Shown here piece by piece: positions 35,207 through 44,834 of a stretch of DNA of 64,000 bases. Below the pieces are notes generated by a model. It ran no database searches, was not told where the DNA came from, and saw only the letters and a list, made by a program, of their open reading frames with translations. This DNA comes from Paenibacillus sp. FSL K6-1096 (GTDB lineage: Bacteria; Bacillota; Bacilli; Paenibacillales; Paenibacillaceae). A program made the position numbers and the translations under genes. Numbering within the stretch: position 1 is the stretch's first letter; every line of letters begins with the position of its first letter. Where the stretch lies: NCBI RefSeq assembly GCF_037977055.1, contig NZ_CP150274.1:1116001-1180000 (forward strand). The letters run 5' to 3'.

Positions 35207-36016
35207 TTACTGAAAGCGCAAATCCGTGATACTTCCCGTCCGCCTGAAGCCCACCGACTGATAGACCTTGTTGGAATCGGGGTTCGCCGCATCGGCATAG
35301 AGCATGGGCGTTAGGCCCTTGCTGAGCAGCTCAGTACAAAGCGCTGCTACAGCCGCACTGGCATACCCGTGCTTGCGGAACTCATGCGGAGTGTACACCT
35401 CATTAATCCGTGCATATCTGGCAGACTGATGGGCCAGATTCACCATCGACACCGGCTGGTCCCGGTCGATCCACAGACGAAGCTTGCCTGACTCTGTAAC
35501 CGCTGCGGCATAATCCAAATGATCCTCCGGTGCACTCTCTGTGCCGAAACAATCCTGCATGAATCCGGCTAAATACCCGGCAACCAGCGGGATATCGCCC
35601 GCTTCCGCCTGCACCAGCTTCCCGCTGACCCCCTGCGGCATCTGCACCTGCGGGCAGTGATAGGCCTCCATCCTCATCCGGACATGGTAAGCCCTTCCGG
35701 TAAGCTTACCATACGCATCGGCGAACAGCCTTCCCGTTTCTTGCGTGCCGATAACCCCCGGCAATTCGCGGTATGCCAGCATTTCCGCCAGCTCCTGGAC
35801 AAGGGAACGGCGCCTCCCTTCAGCCAGCTCCGGTGATAACCATAACCACGAGTTACGCCCGGGGCTATGAGCGAAGATCAGGTCATTCTCCTCCGTCTTC
35901 AGCCGCATGTCTTCCTGATTCCCCGCGATCATGTGAATCAGATTATATTCCACCTCTTCCTGCATGAACAGTCTGCTGTTCAGCACCTCATCCCCCGGCC
36001 CAAAGCTTACGAACAT
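35207..36016 (-). CDS. GNAT-family N-acetyltransferase
   Basis: A 269-residue protein whose C-terminal 130 residues form a GNAT domain: MVNLAHQSARYARINEVYTPHEFRKHGYASAAVAAL carries the acetyl-CoA pyrophosphate loop RKHGYAS, and the last strand VYQSVGFRRTG is typical. The N-terminal half has no clear motif, as in several bacillary acetyltransferases with two lobes. Acceptor substrate is unknown. Possibly co-transcribed with the SDR gene (32-bp gap). Confidence 0.85.
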   Translation of the reverse strand: MFVSFGPGDEVLNSRLFMQEEVEYNLIHMIAGNQEDMRLKTEENDLIFAHSPGRNSWLWLSPELAEGRRRSLVQELAEMLAYRELPGVIGTQETGRLFADAYGKLTGRAYHVRMRMEAYHCPQVQMPQGVSGKLVQAEAGDIPLVAGYLAGFMQDCFGTESAPEDHLDYAAAVTESGKLRLWIDRDQPVSMVNLAHQSARYARINEVYTPHEFRKHGYASAAVAALCTELLSKGLTPMLYADAANPDSNKVYQSVGFRRTGSITDLRFQ

Positions 36017-36065
36017 CCATATTCCCCCTCTCAGGTTTTCTATCTATTGTAAAGCTCCCTTTGGC

Positions 36066-36110
36066 AAAAATAAACAGCCCGGAGCCGGAAGTACTCCGTC
36101 AGCGGGCTGT
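36066..36110 (-). terminator. Terminator of the [2Fe-2S] protein gene
   Basis: On the minus strand ACAGCCCG (36103-36110) pairs with CGGGCTGT (36074-36081) with an inner GGAG/CTCC stem, followed by TTATTTTT. Confidence 0.8.
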
Positions 36111-36125
36111 GCTAAGTCTATTATA

Positions 36126-36485
36126 TTATTTCTTCTTCTTTCCTTTGGCACCCTTGGGGGTAGCGGCCTTGAAGCCTTCTTCATACGTATAGAGCAGATT
36201 CTCTTCGAGCTGTTCTCCCTTCAGCACCTTGCGCACCAGGCTTTTGGCCGACTTAGGGGTGACATTCCTGTACCATACGCCTTCCGGGTAGGAGATCACA
36301 ACACAGGCATCCGAGCATCTTCCGTTGCAGCGGGTTACCGTTGTATGGATCAGCGCGTCTGCCCCTTGCTTCGTTATCTCATCCTCAATCGCTTCCGCTA
36401 CCTCTTCCCCCTTGTGCTTCTTGCAGTCACTTCCGTTACAGATCAGCAAATGGCTGACCGTTCCTTGCAGATTCCAGGTTGTCAT
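36126..36485 (-). CDS. Thioredoxin-like [2Fe-2S] ferredoxin-domain protein
   Basis: A 119-residue cytoplasmic protein. Cysteines C16 and C21 (C-x4-C) and C53 and C57 (C-x3-C) match the ligand spacing of thioredoxin-like [2Fe-2S] ferredoxins and of NuoE/HydB subunits; an additional C61 is present. The C-terminus is lysine-rich (GAKGKKKK). It could carry electrons for a reductase. It is divergent from the Btr-like regulator, with the Fur box at 36593 in the shared 126-bp region, so iron control is possible. Redox partner not identified. Confidence 0.82.
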   Translation of the reverse strand: MTTWNLQGTVSHLLICNGSDCKKHKGEEVAEAIEDEITKQGADALIHTTVTRCNGRCSDACVVISYPEGVWYRNVTPKSAKSLVRKVLKGEQLEENLLYTYEEGFKAATPKGAKGKKKK

Positions 36486-36587
36486 GGCCGTTCCGCCCCC
36501 TTCAATACAACAATACGCTGCTTGTCTTTAACCCTAAACTTTACCTTCCATCCCGGGGATCGTCAATAGAAGGAAAGACTGTTATAC

Positions 36588-36611
36588 TATAATTGAGAAT
36601 GATTATCATCT
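36588..36611. promoter_or_regulatory. Fur box overlapping a -10 element, btr-like promoter
   Basis: The sequence ttgagaatgattatcatct (36593-36611) matches the Fur consensus GATAATGATTATCATTATC well. TATAAT at 36588-36593 overlaps it, so iron-loaded Fur would block transcription. The candidate ATG follows directly at 36612. Confidence 0.85.
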
Positions 36612-38222
36612 ATGAAAAGAGTGACCCGAAACATGCAGACGCGAAATGCCAGCAGTTCATTGCCTAATCCTCACAGCTTTTATATTCCGGTTCATGTAAC
36701 GGCTCTGGACAAGGCTGCCTTTGACCGCCAAAAAGCCATTCCCCCCTTCACCTCATTCCTGGCGGTGGTCACCGGAGGAAGCGCAGACATTGAGCTGAAT
36801 GGCGAACGTATCCGCCTGTCCGCCGGTCATATTGTGTGCAGTGACAGCTCGGCGGATATTTGCCTGCCGCGCAGTCCTAAGCTGCAGGGCGTGTGGATCG
36901 AATATACGGTGATCTCCGGCAACAGCCGGCCCTTCAGCCCGCTGAACGATGCCCTGCCGGTCCGAAGCTGTCCCCTCCATATAAGCACGCTTGCTGTGCA
37001 GCTTCTTAACTGCTGGAGCCAGCCGGAACAGCGCAAGCCGTTTGCCCTGCAATTCCTGTTCACGGAGCTGCTGACTGAGCTGTATAACAGTGCTGCGGAA
37101 TACATAGAACCGCAGGCTCAGTGGATTGACCGTGTATTGCATTATATTGAGTCGCACTATAATGAAGATTTGACGAGAGAACAGGCCGCCGGACTTGCCG
37201 GAGTCACCCCGGAGCATTTCTCCCGTGCCTTCCGCAAGCTCACCGGACAGACCTTCAATGAATATATCACGCTGCTGCGCATCCGTAAGGCCCAGCAGCG
37301 CATCCTTACCGGAGCGCCGAATCTGAGTACACTGGCACTTGAGGTCGGTTACAGCGAAGGAACCTATTTAAGCCGCAAATTCAAACAGGTCGTAGGAGTT
37401 TCGCCTTCAGCCTATCACCGCAAGAGCAAATCGGTAGTCTCACTGAATTTCAATCACACGGCCAGCCTCCATGCGCTCGAAGTCATTCCCCGGCTGGGGG
37501 TCTATTCGGCCTGGATGGAGAGTCTGCAGCCCGTTCCCTCCAGGAAGAAGCTTCCGGATGAAGGAACCCGCTCCGCAGGTCTATATGAACGTCTATCGTC
37601 CGCCCGGCCGGATGTCATTATCAGCTACTCCTTGCCTGACAATAGCAAGCAGCTCCTGTCCGTCGCTCCGGTGATTGAGATTCCCTTCATGCAAATGGAC
37701 TGGCGGGAGCAATTCCGGCTGATTGCCGAGGTGACCGGACGTCAGCCGCAGGCAGAGGCCTGGCTAAGCCTCTATGACTGGCATTGTCACCAGGCTAATC
37801 AGCTGCTTGACCGGCGGATCGGTGACCGCGGAACCGCCATGGTCCTGGAGCTTGGTGCAGAGACGGCTTATTGCTTCAGCAGCAGCTACGGCCGCGGGAC
37901 GCAGATTCTGTATCATGATCTTGGCTTCCGCCCGCCGCTTGGCCTCGTTGCCGAGGGTCTGCTGGATAAGGGCTATTTAGAGCTTGCCTTCCATGACATT
38001 GCCCGCTACCCCGCTGACCATATTTTCATTACCTCAAGCAGAGAGTCTGCTGAAGCGCTAAAGCCGCTGCAGAGCTTTCTTCACCCTGTAGAGCAACCTC
38101 CTGCCAATGACTCTTCAGGCGGAAGAATCTATTTCCTGAATCAGCCTGGTATGTTCTACGGCTTCGATCCGCTCTCCTCCGAGGCTCAATTGAAGGTCCT
38201 GATGCAGGCGCTGACATCATAA
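36612..38222 (+). CDS. AraC-family regulator with siderophore-binding-like domain (Btr-like)
   Basis: A 536-residue protein in three parts: an N-terminal cupin-like half (about 30-165), an AraC helix-turn-helix pair (171-272, with LAGVTPEHFSRAFRKLTGQTFNEYI and ALEVGYSEGTYLSRKFKQ), and a C-terminal periplasmic-binding-protein-like domain (about 280-530). This matches B. subtilis Btr (YbbB), which binds bacillibactin and activates its uptake genes, so it probably senses a ferric siderophore in the cytoplasm. The Fur box abuts the start. The first ATG lacks a clear ribosome site; GTG 36621 or ATG 36633 are alternatives. Next gene is the binding lipoprotein. Confidence 0.88.
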   Translation: MKRVTRNMQTRNASSSLPNPHSFYIPVHVTALDKAAFDRQKAIPPFTSFLAVVTGGSADIELNGERIRLSAGHIVCSDSSADICLPRSPKLQGVWIEYTVISGNSRPFSPLNDALPVRSCPLHISTLAVQLLNCWSQPEQRKPFALQFLFTELLTELYNSAAEYIEPQAQWIDRVLHYIESHYNEDLTREQAAGLAGVTPEHFSRAFRKLTGQTFNEYITLLRIRKAQQRILTGAPNLSTLALEVGYSEGTYLSRKFKQVVGVSPSAYHRKSKSVVSLNFNHTASLHALEVIPRLGVYSAWMESLQPVPSRKKLPDEGTRSAGLYERLSSARPDVIISYSLPDNSKQLLSVAPVIEIPFMQMDWREQFRLIAEVTGRQPQAEAWLSLYDWHCHQANQLLDRRIGDRGTAMVLELGAETAYCFSSSYGRGTQILYHDLGFRPPLGLVAEGLLDKGYLELAFHDIARYPADHIFITSSRESAEALKPLQSFLHPVEQPPANDSSGGRIYFLNQPGMFYGFDPLSSEAQLKVLMQALTS

Positions 38223-38285
38223 ATTTACATAGCCGGAGATCACATTCAGCCATAGTCTAATCAGAGCAAACTCTGTAAAGTGTTA

Positions 38286-38304
38286 TTGAGAATGATAATC
38301 GTTC
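38286..38304. promoter_or_regulatory. Fur box upstream of the siderophore-binding lipoprotein
   Basis: ttgagaatgataatcgttc matches the 19-bp Fur consensus; it ends 21 bp before the TTG start. A TATATT follows at 38305-38310 and may be the -10 element. Confidence 0.8.
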
Positions 38305-38324
38305 TATATTAAGGAGGCTGCATT

Positions 38325-39350
38325 TTGAAAATCCCGTATTTATATTCACACCACATTCACCGGAAAGCATGGATGTTTCTTTCTCTGCTTCTGGCATTGA
38401 CTCTTATGGCCTCGGGTTGCGGAAACAACATTTCTACTACCAGCAGTGATGCTGCTTCAGCTAATGCTAACGGAACACCCGCTCCCTCCCCTCAGCCGGA
38501 GAAGGCTGCTGCAACCGCGGCTCCGGCCTTCCATACTGTAACGACTGTGAATGGAGATATTGAGGTGCGGACAGCACCGCAGCGGATTGTTGCCGAGGAA
38601 TATCTGGGCAGCCTGATGGCACTGGGTACGATTCCGGTCGGTGCGCCCGGGCTTGCACTGGAGAATATGTATTTCAAAGAATTCTTAACAGGAGTCGCCG
38701 ATACCGGCACTTATGGTAAAATGTCACCGGAGAAGATCATCGCGCTGAATCCCGACTTAATTATCTCCGGCAATGCAGACAACTATGCAACGCTCAGTAA
38801 GATTGCCCCAACGGTTATTGTGCCATATGGCGACTTGAAGAATGCGCATGAAGAGCTGACCTATTTCGGCAAGCTGCTGGGCAAGGAGCAGGAAGCAGCA
38901 GCATGGCTGGCTGATTACGATAAGCGTATCGCTGACGCCAAGTCCCGTGTAGATGCAGCCATCCCTGCCGGGGCCACATTCAGCATTTTCGAGCATGCAG
39001 ACAAGTCCACCTGGGTCTACGGGGACAACTTTGGACGCGGAGGACAGCCCGTCTATCAGGCACTGGGGCGCAAGCCGCCGGCTGAAGTTGCTGCTGATAT
39101 CATGGAGAAGCAATGGGCAGAATTATCCGCTGAGACCCTGGGCAATTATGCCGGTGATTATCTGGTCATCACTGACAATACCCTGACTGCTGAAGACTTC
39201 CAGGCAGATCCGATCTGGGGCAGCCTGCCGGCCGTCAAGAACGGGAATATCTATGTATGGAAAGAAGAGCGCTCCTGGTATTATGATCCGATTGCCGTTC
39301 TGGCCCAGACGGAGGAGTTGGCCGATTGGCTGACCTCGATACAACAATAA
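38325..39350 (+). CDS. Ferric siderophore ABC transporter substrate-binding lipoprotein
   Basis: A 341-residue binding protein of the FhuD/FeuA class. A signal peptide with lipobox ends at C32 (LMASGC), followed by a Ser/Ala/Pro linker. Two-lobed domain: RIVAEEYLGSLMALGTIPVG, LNPDLIISGNADNYATLSKIAPTVIV and the helix-rich KLLGKEQEAAAWLADYDKRIADAK typical of class III binding proteins. Start TTG 38325 has AAGGAGG 7 bp upstream. It is under a Fur box; the matching permeases are about 6.5 kb away on the other strand at 44835-46930. The exact siderophore is unknown. Confidence 0.9.
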   Translation: MKIPYLYSHHIHRKAWMFLSLLLALTLMASGCGNNISTTSSDAASANANGTPAPSPQPEKAAATAAPAFHTVTTVNGDIEVRTAPQRIVAEEYLGSLMALGTIPVGAPGLALENMYFKEFLTGVADTGTYGKMSPEKIIALNPDLIISGNADNYATLSKIAPTVIVPYGDLKNAHEELTYFGKLLGKEQEAAAWLADYDKRIADAKSRVDAAIPAGATFSIFEHADKSTWVYGDNFGRGGQPVYQALGRKPPAEVAADIMEKQWAELSAETLGNYAGDYLVITDNTLTAEDFQADPIWGSLPAVKNGNIYVWKEERSWYYDPIAVLAQTEELADWLTSIQQ

Positions 39351-39363
39351 TGGAGTAAGGAGC

Positions 39364-39401
39364 AAGCTGCCCGGAGCCTGGAATGGCTTCCGGCAGCTTT
39401 T
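39364..39401 (+). terminator. Terminator after the binding lipoprotein
   Basis: aagctgcc pairs with ggcagctt, with an inner GCC/GGC stem around ctgg aat, followed by TTTT. Confidence 0.7.
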
Positions 39402-39494
39402 GGCGTTTACCCTCCTCATGACCCGGGGATACTATCTGTAGCCCGCCGGCCGGACCCGGTCAATACATGAGCGGTGCGAGAAGGAGTACAATCC

Positions 39495-39725
39495 ATGAAG
39501 ATTCTCGGTATCTATGCCCTGTTCGCTCTTCTTACGCTTGCGTTAATAGTCATCATTGATGTAATATCCGGGATCGGCCTGCTTGCCTCCCTTCATTCCC
39601 TATCCACGATCTTTGCCACTACAACCTTGCAGGAATCGATTTGTATCACGATCTTCCTGCTTCTTCCGTTCATCCAGGTAGCCTATCATGCTTCTAAGCG
39701 TCACTCCCGCCGGAAACCGTCTTAG
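39495..39725 (+). CDS. Small two-span membrane protein, unknown
   Basis: A 76-residue protein with two hydrophobic segments (ILGIYALFALLTLALIVIIDVI and ICITIFLLLPFIQVAY) and a basic tail (SKRHSRRKPS). ATG 39495 has AAGGAG 8 bp upstream, so it looks like a real gene. Its TAG stop overlaps the TAA of the convergent gerB gene (plus 39723-39725, minus 39722-39724). Small two-span D subunits are known beside some Bacillus ger operons, but those are co-oriented, so this is only a suggestion. Not recognised otherwise. Confidence 0.65.
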   Translation: MKILGIYALFALLTLALIVIIDVISGIGLLASLHSLSTIFATTTLQESICITIFLLLPFIQVAYHASKRHSRRKPS

Positions 39726-40828
39726 TTCTGCCGGCGGTACAGGCCGAATTTGCTCCGGATGATATGGATCACCAGCAGCAGAATCGGAATCACCGCGCAG
39801 AATACCGGCAGAATCGTCTCCAGAAAACCCTTCCCGTCCTTCAAATGCTCCGAGTAATTCTGAGCGCTGACAAAGGAGCTGAACAGCATGATTACCCCCG
39901 CCGGATTCACCAGCTTGCGCGTATCACGGATATTAAAAAGATCAGCGGCTATAGCTACTGCAGCGTAGCAATAGACCGTCAGCTTGAAGAACACCCCGAT
40001 GATCAGGGTCAGCATGACCAGCGCATCCAGCCGTTGAATGAAGTTGGCAATATTCACCAGTGTAATTGTTGTGAACATAGGGAAGGTCGTCCGGCTGTAC
40101 AGGTTCTCTCCCAGGACAGCCATCTCAATAGCATGGGTGAAGCTGAGCAGAACTGCGCTGAGGATGATGGCCGTAATTCCGGCTTTTTTAACCTTACGGG
40201 ATTGGTTGAAATGGGGCAGGATAGTCGTGAAGCACATCAGCTCTCCGTATGGAAAGATCAAAATGTTAGGGTAGGCAGATTTGAGAGCTTCCCTGTAATC
40301 GCTCATATGAAGCGGAAACAGATTTCTGTAGTCCACCAGTCCGGCAGCAATAACGGCTATAATGCAAATGCAGCCCATTAATATTGTTATCCAGAAGAAA
40401 ATCTCCGCCGTTCTCGCAAACACCTCAATCCCCTTGTTCAGGATGTACATCACGGCCACAATCATGATTGAATTAATAATCAGGATCGGGGTCTTGTCAT
40501 AGGATGCTGTGATCAGCAGATCGCCTGCTTCCCGCAGATTTCTGGAGCCGTTATACAGCAGCACCGGGAGAAACAGCAGACCCAGCGGCCAGCCCAGCCA
40601 CGGGCCTAGAATTTTCCGCGCGTAGCCGCTGATGATCTGGTCCGGAAATTGAAGGTTGAGATTGGCGAACACCAGATAAAGAAGAAGTCCTCCGGGAAGT
40701 GCAAACAGAACAGCGAGCCAGACCGCATGTCCGCTCTCCAGACCGATCGGGACCAGCACCGCCGTTCCCAGCTCAAACAAGACGATCATGGAGAGCAATT
40801 GGCTCGCGCTCACCGCTTCTTTTCTCAT
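39722..40828 (-). CDS. Spore germination permease, GerB family
   Basis: A 368-residue membrane protein of the GerAB/APC superfamily with about ten spans (MIVLFELGTAVLVPIGLESG at the N-terminus, FPYGELMCFTTILPHFNQ in the middle). In germinant receptors this subunit binds the nutrient germinant, e.g. amino acids. Last gene of gerA-gerC-gerB, 32 bp after gerC. Its stop codon overlaps that of the convergent small membrane protein. Which germinant it recognises cannot be read here. Confidence 0.93.
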   Translation of the reverse strand: MRKEAVSASQLLSMIVLFELGTAVLVPIGLESGHAVWLAVLFALPGGLLLYLVFANLNLQFPDQIISGYARKILGPWLGWPLGLLFLPVLLYNGSRNLREAGDLLITASYDKTPILIINSIMIVAVMYILNKGIEVFARTAEIFFWITILMGCICIIAVIAAGLVDYRNLFPLHMSDYREALKSAYPNILIFPYGELMCFTTILPHFNQSRKVKKAGITAIILSAVLLSFTHAIEMAVLGENLYSRTTFPMFTTITLVNIANFIQRLDALVMLTLIIGVFFKLTVYCYAAVAIAADLFNIRDTRKLVNPAGVIMLFSSFVSAQNYSEHLKDGKGFLETILPVFCAVIPILLLVIHIIRSKFGLYRRQN

Positions 40829-40860
40829 ATACTATCACCTGATTTCTGCATCTAAGCCGA

Positions 40861-42069
40861 TTATTTGCCTTCGGGGATATACGGTTTCAGGCTCATGCCT
40901 GTGCTGCGGATGTAGGCTTCCACATGCAGATCCAGTCTCCCTTGAGCGAAGATCCGTCCCCAATTGCCGTCAAGCTGCGCCCACGCCTGCGGATTCTTCC
41001 GCTTCAGTTCATTACCGAAATTGAAAATATCGCTCTCCAGCTCCTGCCCCCTCCGGAAAGCCTGCTTCACTTCCTCCTCCGTCCGCATCGCCAGCTCTTT
41101 CTCCAGCTTGACGATCTCTTCCCGCCGGCTCAGATCCACGTAGCTGTCCGTTTCATTGACGCTCCCCTCTTCAGCGATTGTCACATGAAAGACAGGAAGC
41201 CCGTTCTCCACCGTGGTCTTTACCGTGGTTCTCGAATAGAGGATGTTAACGGCGATTGAATCTTTTCGCTTCGGGGCATCGATGTTAATAACGGTCTCTT
41301 CCATTTTATCCAGCAGCCACTGCGTTCCCCGCGCTTCTGAATCCTTCATCCAATAGAGCAGCTTGCCTTGCCGGAAAACTCCAAGCCCGTTCATGATCAT
41401 CTTGGTGGGGGTCTCCGACTGCTCCAGATTACTGCTCTTCATGCCCTCCTCCACACTGCCTTTGATCTTCACCGCATTGATCGTCACATCCCCTTCCCCC
41501 GTAATGCCGTTAATGACATCGAAGACGCTGATCGTCCGGTTCTCCCCCCACACCCTTGAGGTATTCTGCGTCTTCTTGACCAAACCCGTGGATGGAATGC
41601 TCTCCACTGCGGTGAGCAGCCTCATGACGGATGCGGCGTCACTATCGCGGGCGACCAGTATGGCCGAGTTCAGCCGCAGCTCATGGGACCGCTCGAAGAT
41701 ATCGAACACATCGTTAATCCCGCTCCGGGCCAGGCTCTCTCCCAGAACAATAAGCTGGGTATGGGCAAAAAAAAGCTGGCGGGTCACATTCTTGGAAGCC
41801 CGCCGCAACGCTCCGAACATCGTTTTGTCTGTGGCGGACACCACGACAACGGCAGGCTTTCCGCTTCCGGGCGACGCACTGGTCGAGGTCGAAGAGGGAT
41901 TAACCAGTTGGAACGTTACCTTGTATTCATCCGTCTCGGGCAACAGATCCATCCCTATACCGTTCACTATGGCCAGCTCATTAAGCTCCCGGCTGTTCCA
42001 GCAGCCGCCCAGCGGCAGCACCAGGAGCGGGATGACGGTTAACAACAGCAACAGCCGCTTAAGATTCAT
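40861..42069 (-). CDS. Spore germination lipoprotein, GerC family
   Basis: A 402-residue Ger(x)C lipoprotein; signal peptide ends at the lipobox LGGC (C23) followed by the family hallmark WNSRELNELAIVNGIGMDL. Other family features are the stretch VVVSATDKTMFGALRRASKNVTRQLFFAHTQ and the C-terminal TKWGRIFAQGRLDLHV-type domain. It forms the GerA-type receptor with GerA and GerB in the inner spore membrane. The start overlaps the end of gerA by 11 bp. Confidence 0.94.
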   Translation of the reverse strand: MNLKRLLLLLTVIPLLVLPLGGCWNSRELNELAIVNGIGMDLLPETDEYKVTFQLVNPSSTSTSASPGSGKPAVVVVSATDKTMFGALRRASKNVTRQLFFAHTQLIVLGESLARSGINDVFDIFERSHELRLNSAILVARDSDAASVMRLLTAVESIPSTGLVKKTQNTSRVWGENRTISVFDVINGITGEGDVTINAVKIKGSVEEGMKSSNLEQSETPTKMIMNGLGVFRQGKLLYWMKDSEARGTQWLLDKMEETVINIDAPKRKDSIAVNILYSRTTVKTTVENGLPVFHVTIAEEGSVNETDSYVDLSRREEIVKLEKELAMRTEEEVKQAFRRGQELESDIFNFGNELKRKNPQAWAQLDGNWGRIFAQGRLDLHVEAYIRSTGMSLKPYIPEGK

Positions 42070-43615
42070 CGGATTTCCTCTTGGAGGCCCCTGTAGCCGG
42101 AGAAGCCGGGGTGTTGCGGCTGTTCTTCCGCAGACGCGGTCTGAGCTTCATGAAGCTCTGTGGCGAGCGGATGAAGGTATCCCGCAGGTTCTCGGGGACA
42201 AACGGCCCCATCGGCGTCATATAGGGTACACCAAGGGAACGCAGACTGCACAGGTGGGCGATCAGAATAATGGTGCTGATTGCGATGCCGTATAGCCCCA
42301 TGAACGCGGCAACCGCCATAATGACGAAGCGCAGCATCCGGATGGATAACGCCATATTGAAGGCAGGCGTGGCGAAGCTGGAGATCCCGGTCAGCGAGAC
42401 CACAATGACCATGGCTGGAGAGACAATTCCCGCCTGCACTGCTGCGGTCCCGAGCACCAGACCTCCGATAATCGACACGGTCTGGCCGATCGGCGAAGGC
42501 ATCCGGACCCCCGCTTCACGGATTATCTCGAACGTAACCTCCATCAGAATTGCTTCGACGAAGGCGGGGAACGGCACACCTTCGCGCTGGGACGCCAGGT
42601 TGATCAGCAGCGGGGTCGGGATCATCTCCTGATGGAAGTTGAGGGCTGCGACGAAAATTGCCGGGCCGTACAAAGAAATAATTAGGCACACAAACCGCAG
42701 CATCCGGATTAGTGAGGAGATATCATAGCGCTGATAGTAATCCTCCACCGTATGAAAGAACATGAAGAACGTGGTCGGGGCAATCAGCACAAACGGAGTT
42801 CCGTCCACGAAGATGGCAATCCGGCCGTCCAGCAGGTTGGCTGCCACGCTGTCGGGGCGTTCCGTATTGAACAGTGTAGGGAACGGGGAGTACTTGTTGT
42901 CCTCCACGATCTGCTCAATATAGCCCGACTCCAGGATTGAATCGACCTCGATGCTCTTAAGCTTGTCTTTGAACACCTGGATCATCTCATCATCGGCAAC
43001 ACCGCGGATATACATCAGTGTGATGTCGGTGTGGGTGATATCGCCCAGCTTCATCGTTTCGGTCCACAGATCGGGATTCTTGATGATTTTGCGGACCAAA
43101 GCGATATTCGTGCTCAGGGTCTCTGTGAAGCTCTCCTTCGAGCCGCGGATCGCGACCTGGGTTCCCGCCTCCGTAACCGCTCTGACCTCTCCGCCGCTGG
43201 TGCTGCCGCTGACGCCTCCCTCCTGCCCGTCCACCAGCATAATCGTATCGCCCGACAGCAGCGCTTCCAGCAGCCCGTTGATGTCGCTGACCAGCTTCTC
43301 TTTGCCGATGCTCAGGGCGTTCTCTTTGATGTAGGCATAGACCTCCTGCGGGGTGACAGCAAGCAGCTCGCCGTCATGCCTGGTCTGAAAGGACATTACA
43401 TGACTAATGAAGTGCTCAACCATATCCTTGTCAGTAATTCCGGACATATATATCGCTGCGACACGTCCGCTTCTATTAATCAAATCATAGGTGCGAATGA
43501 CAAGATCGGGACTGTTCCCCAGTCTGGATTGAATCTCGCTGATATTATCTTGGAGCTTAGGGGAGATTGGCTTAGCAGACGCGGCAGGCGACTTAGACGG
43601 TTTAGACTTATCCAT
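42059..43615 (-). CDS. Spore germination protein, GerA family
   Basis: A 518-residue protein; N-terminal hydrophilic domain (1-260) with GSKESFTETLSTNIALVRKII, then LLDGRIAIFVDGTPFVLIAPTTFFMFF and about five membrane spans. Both ends are basic and Ser/Pro-rich. It forms the channel subunit of a germinant receptor complex, nutrient-gated. It is the first gene of the operon in order A-C-B. A closely related but longer paralogue (SpoVAF) is at 23335. Length is typical of the family. Confidence 0.95.
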   Translation of the reverse strand: MDKSKPSKSPAASAKPISPKLQDNISEIQSRLGNSPDLVIRTYDLINRSGRVAAIYMSGITDKDMVEHFISHVMSFQTRHDGELLAVTPQEVYAYIKENALSIGKEKLVSDINGLLEALLSGDTIMLVDGQEGGVSGSTSGGEVRAVTEAGTQVAIRGSKESFTETLSTNIALVRKIIKNPDLWTETMKLGDITHTDITLMYIRGVADDEMIQVFKDKLKSIEVDSILESGYIEQIVEDNKYSPFPTLFNTERPDSVAANLLDGRIAIFVDGTPFVLIAPTTFFMFFHTVEDYYQRYDISSLIRMLRFVCLIISLYGPAIFVAALNFHQEMIPTPLLINLASQREGVPFPAFVEAILMEVTFEIIREAGVRMPSPIGQTVSIIGGLVLGTAAVQAGIVSPAMVIVVSLTGISSFATPAFNMALSIRMLRFVIMAVAAFMGLYGIAISTIILIAHLCSLRSLGVPYMTPMGPFVPENLRDTFIRSPQSFMKLRPRLRKNSRNTPASPATGASKRKSDES

Positions 43616-43698
43616 ATCAGCACCTCCTGCCTTTTACTATTTGCCCGCCCCCCTGTTTTTATGCAGCATATGGCAGCCCCGCCATTCGCGGCAACAAT

Positions 43699-43740
43699 AA
43701 AAGCTGTCCCCCGCACGGAACGACCGTGGAGAAACAGCTT
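43699..43740 (-). terminator. Terminator of the siderophore permease-reductase operon
   Basis: On the minus strand AAGCTGT (43734-43740) pairs with ACAGCTT (43699-43705 region), with an inner GC stem, followed by TTATTG. It sits 25 bp after the reductase stop, separating it from the ger operon. Confidence 0.7.
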
Positions 43741-43765
43741 AGATAGGTGATACAAGTCAATTAAA

Positions 43766-44806
43766 CTAGTGGTCATCGGTGACGCCAAGCGCCTTATTCT
43801 TCTCCTTAAAGCGTTCATTATGCGAGGAGACGTAGGCTACCTTCTCCGCCTGCGGGTCGATATACAGCTTCGCACTGTTAAGCGCCAGCACCGCATCGGT
43901 GAAGGTTCCGGCAATCAGTCTTACCTTGCTCTCATAATTCACGAAATCACCGGCGGCGAACACGCCCGGCAGATTCGTCTCCAGCTTGCCGCTGACGTTC
44001 GCGCACCATTCGCCCATATCCAGGCCCCATTCTCTGAGCGGACCGAAGTCGCTTTTGAGCCCGTGGTTCACGATGACGGCATCCACCTCAAACTGCTCCT
44101 GCTCGCCGGTCTCCACGTGGCTGATCGTCACCTGGTCAATCTCGGCGCCATTGCTGCTGTGCAGCTGGCTGACCGCGTACGGCGTGCGCACCTCGACCGA
44201 GGATTCCTTCATGCGGGCAATATTCTTCTCATGCCCGCCGAACTGATCCCGGCGGTGCACTACCGTAACGCTTGCGGCAATGCCCTCCAGCTCATTTGCC
44301 CAGTCCACAGCTGAGTTGCCGCCGCCCGAGATCAGCACGCGCTTGCCCCGGAAGGGCTCCAGCTCCTGCACGGTGTAGTGCAGGTTCGTCACCTCATAGC
44401 GGTCTGCACCCTCAATTTCCAGCTTGGCCATCTGCAGAATGCCGTAGCCGATCGTCAGAATAATCGTCCGGGTCCAGTGCTGCTCGCCCGTGGACGAGGT
44501 CAGAATATAAGTTCCGTCCTCCTGCCGGGCCTGATGAATAATCTGCTGGCCGAGCACGATCGTGGGATCGAAGGTCCGCGCCTGCTCGGCCAGCTGGTCA
44601 ATTAACTGGCGGCAGAGGGTGGGGGTGACGCCGCCGACATCCCAGATCATTTTCTCCGGGTAGATCAGCATTCTTCCGCCCAGCTCTTCCTTCGCTTCGA
44701 TCAGCTTCGTCTTCAGATCCCGCATTCCGCTGTAAAAAGCCGTATACATACCTGCGGGACCCCCGCCAATAATCGTTACGTCGTATAATTCCAATGCGTC
44801 GTTCAT
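43766..44806 (-). CDS. Ferredoxin/flavodoxin-NADP reductase type, YumC/IruO-like
   Basis: A 346-residue thioredoxin-reductase-like flavoprotein without the redox-active CxxC. The FAD site is [12 protein letters not shown] at 12-23, the NADPH site [15 protein letters not shown] around 165-180, and the C-terminal FAD motif [21 protein letters not shown]. This is the YumC-type FNR family that also includes S. aureus IruO, an iron-regulated siderophore/haem-oxygenase reductase. It is only 28 bp after the second FecCD permease and under the same Fur-box promoter, so a role in releasing iron from ferric siderophores is a reasonable inference. Confidence 0.88.
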   Translation of the reverse strand: MNDALELYDVTIIGGGPAGMYTAFYSGMRDLKTKLIEAKEELGGRMLIYPEKMIWDVGGVTPTLCRQLIDQLAEQARTFDPTIVLGQQIIHQARQEDGTYILTSSTGEQHWTRTIILTIGYGILQMAKLEIEGADRYEVTNLHYTVQELEPFRGKRVLISGGGNSAVDWANELEGIAASVTVVHRRDQFGGHEKNIARMKESSVEVRTPYAVSQLHSSNGAEIDQVTISHVETGEQEQFEVDAVIVNHGLKSDFGPLREWGLDMGEWCANVSGKLETNLPGVFAAGDFVNYESKVRLIAGTFTDAVLALNSAKLYIDPQAEKVAYVSSHNERFKEKNKALGVTDDH

Positions 44807-44834
44807 GTATTATCCCTCCAAGGTCTGGTTGTAT

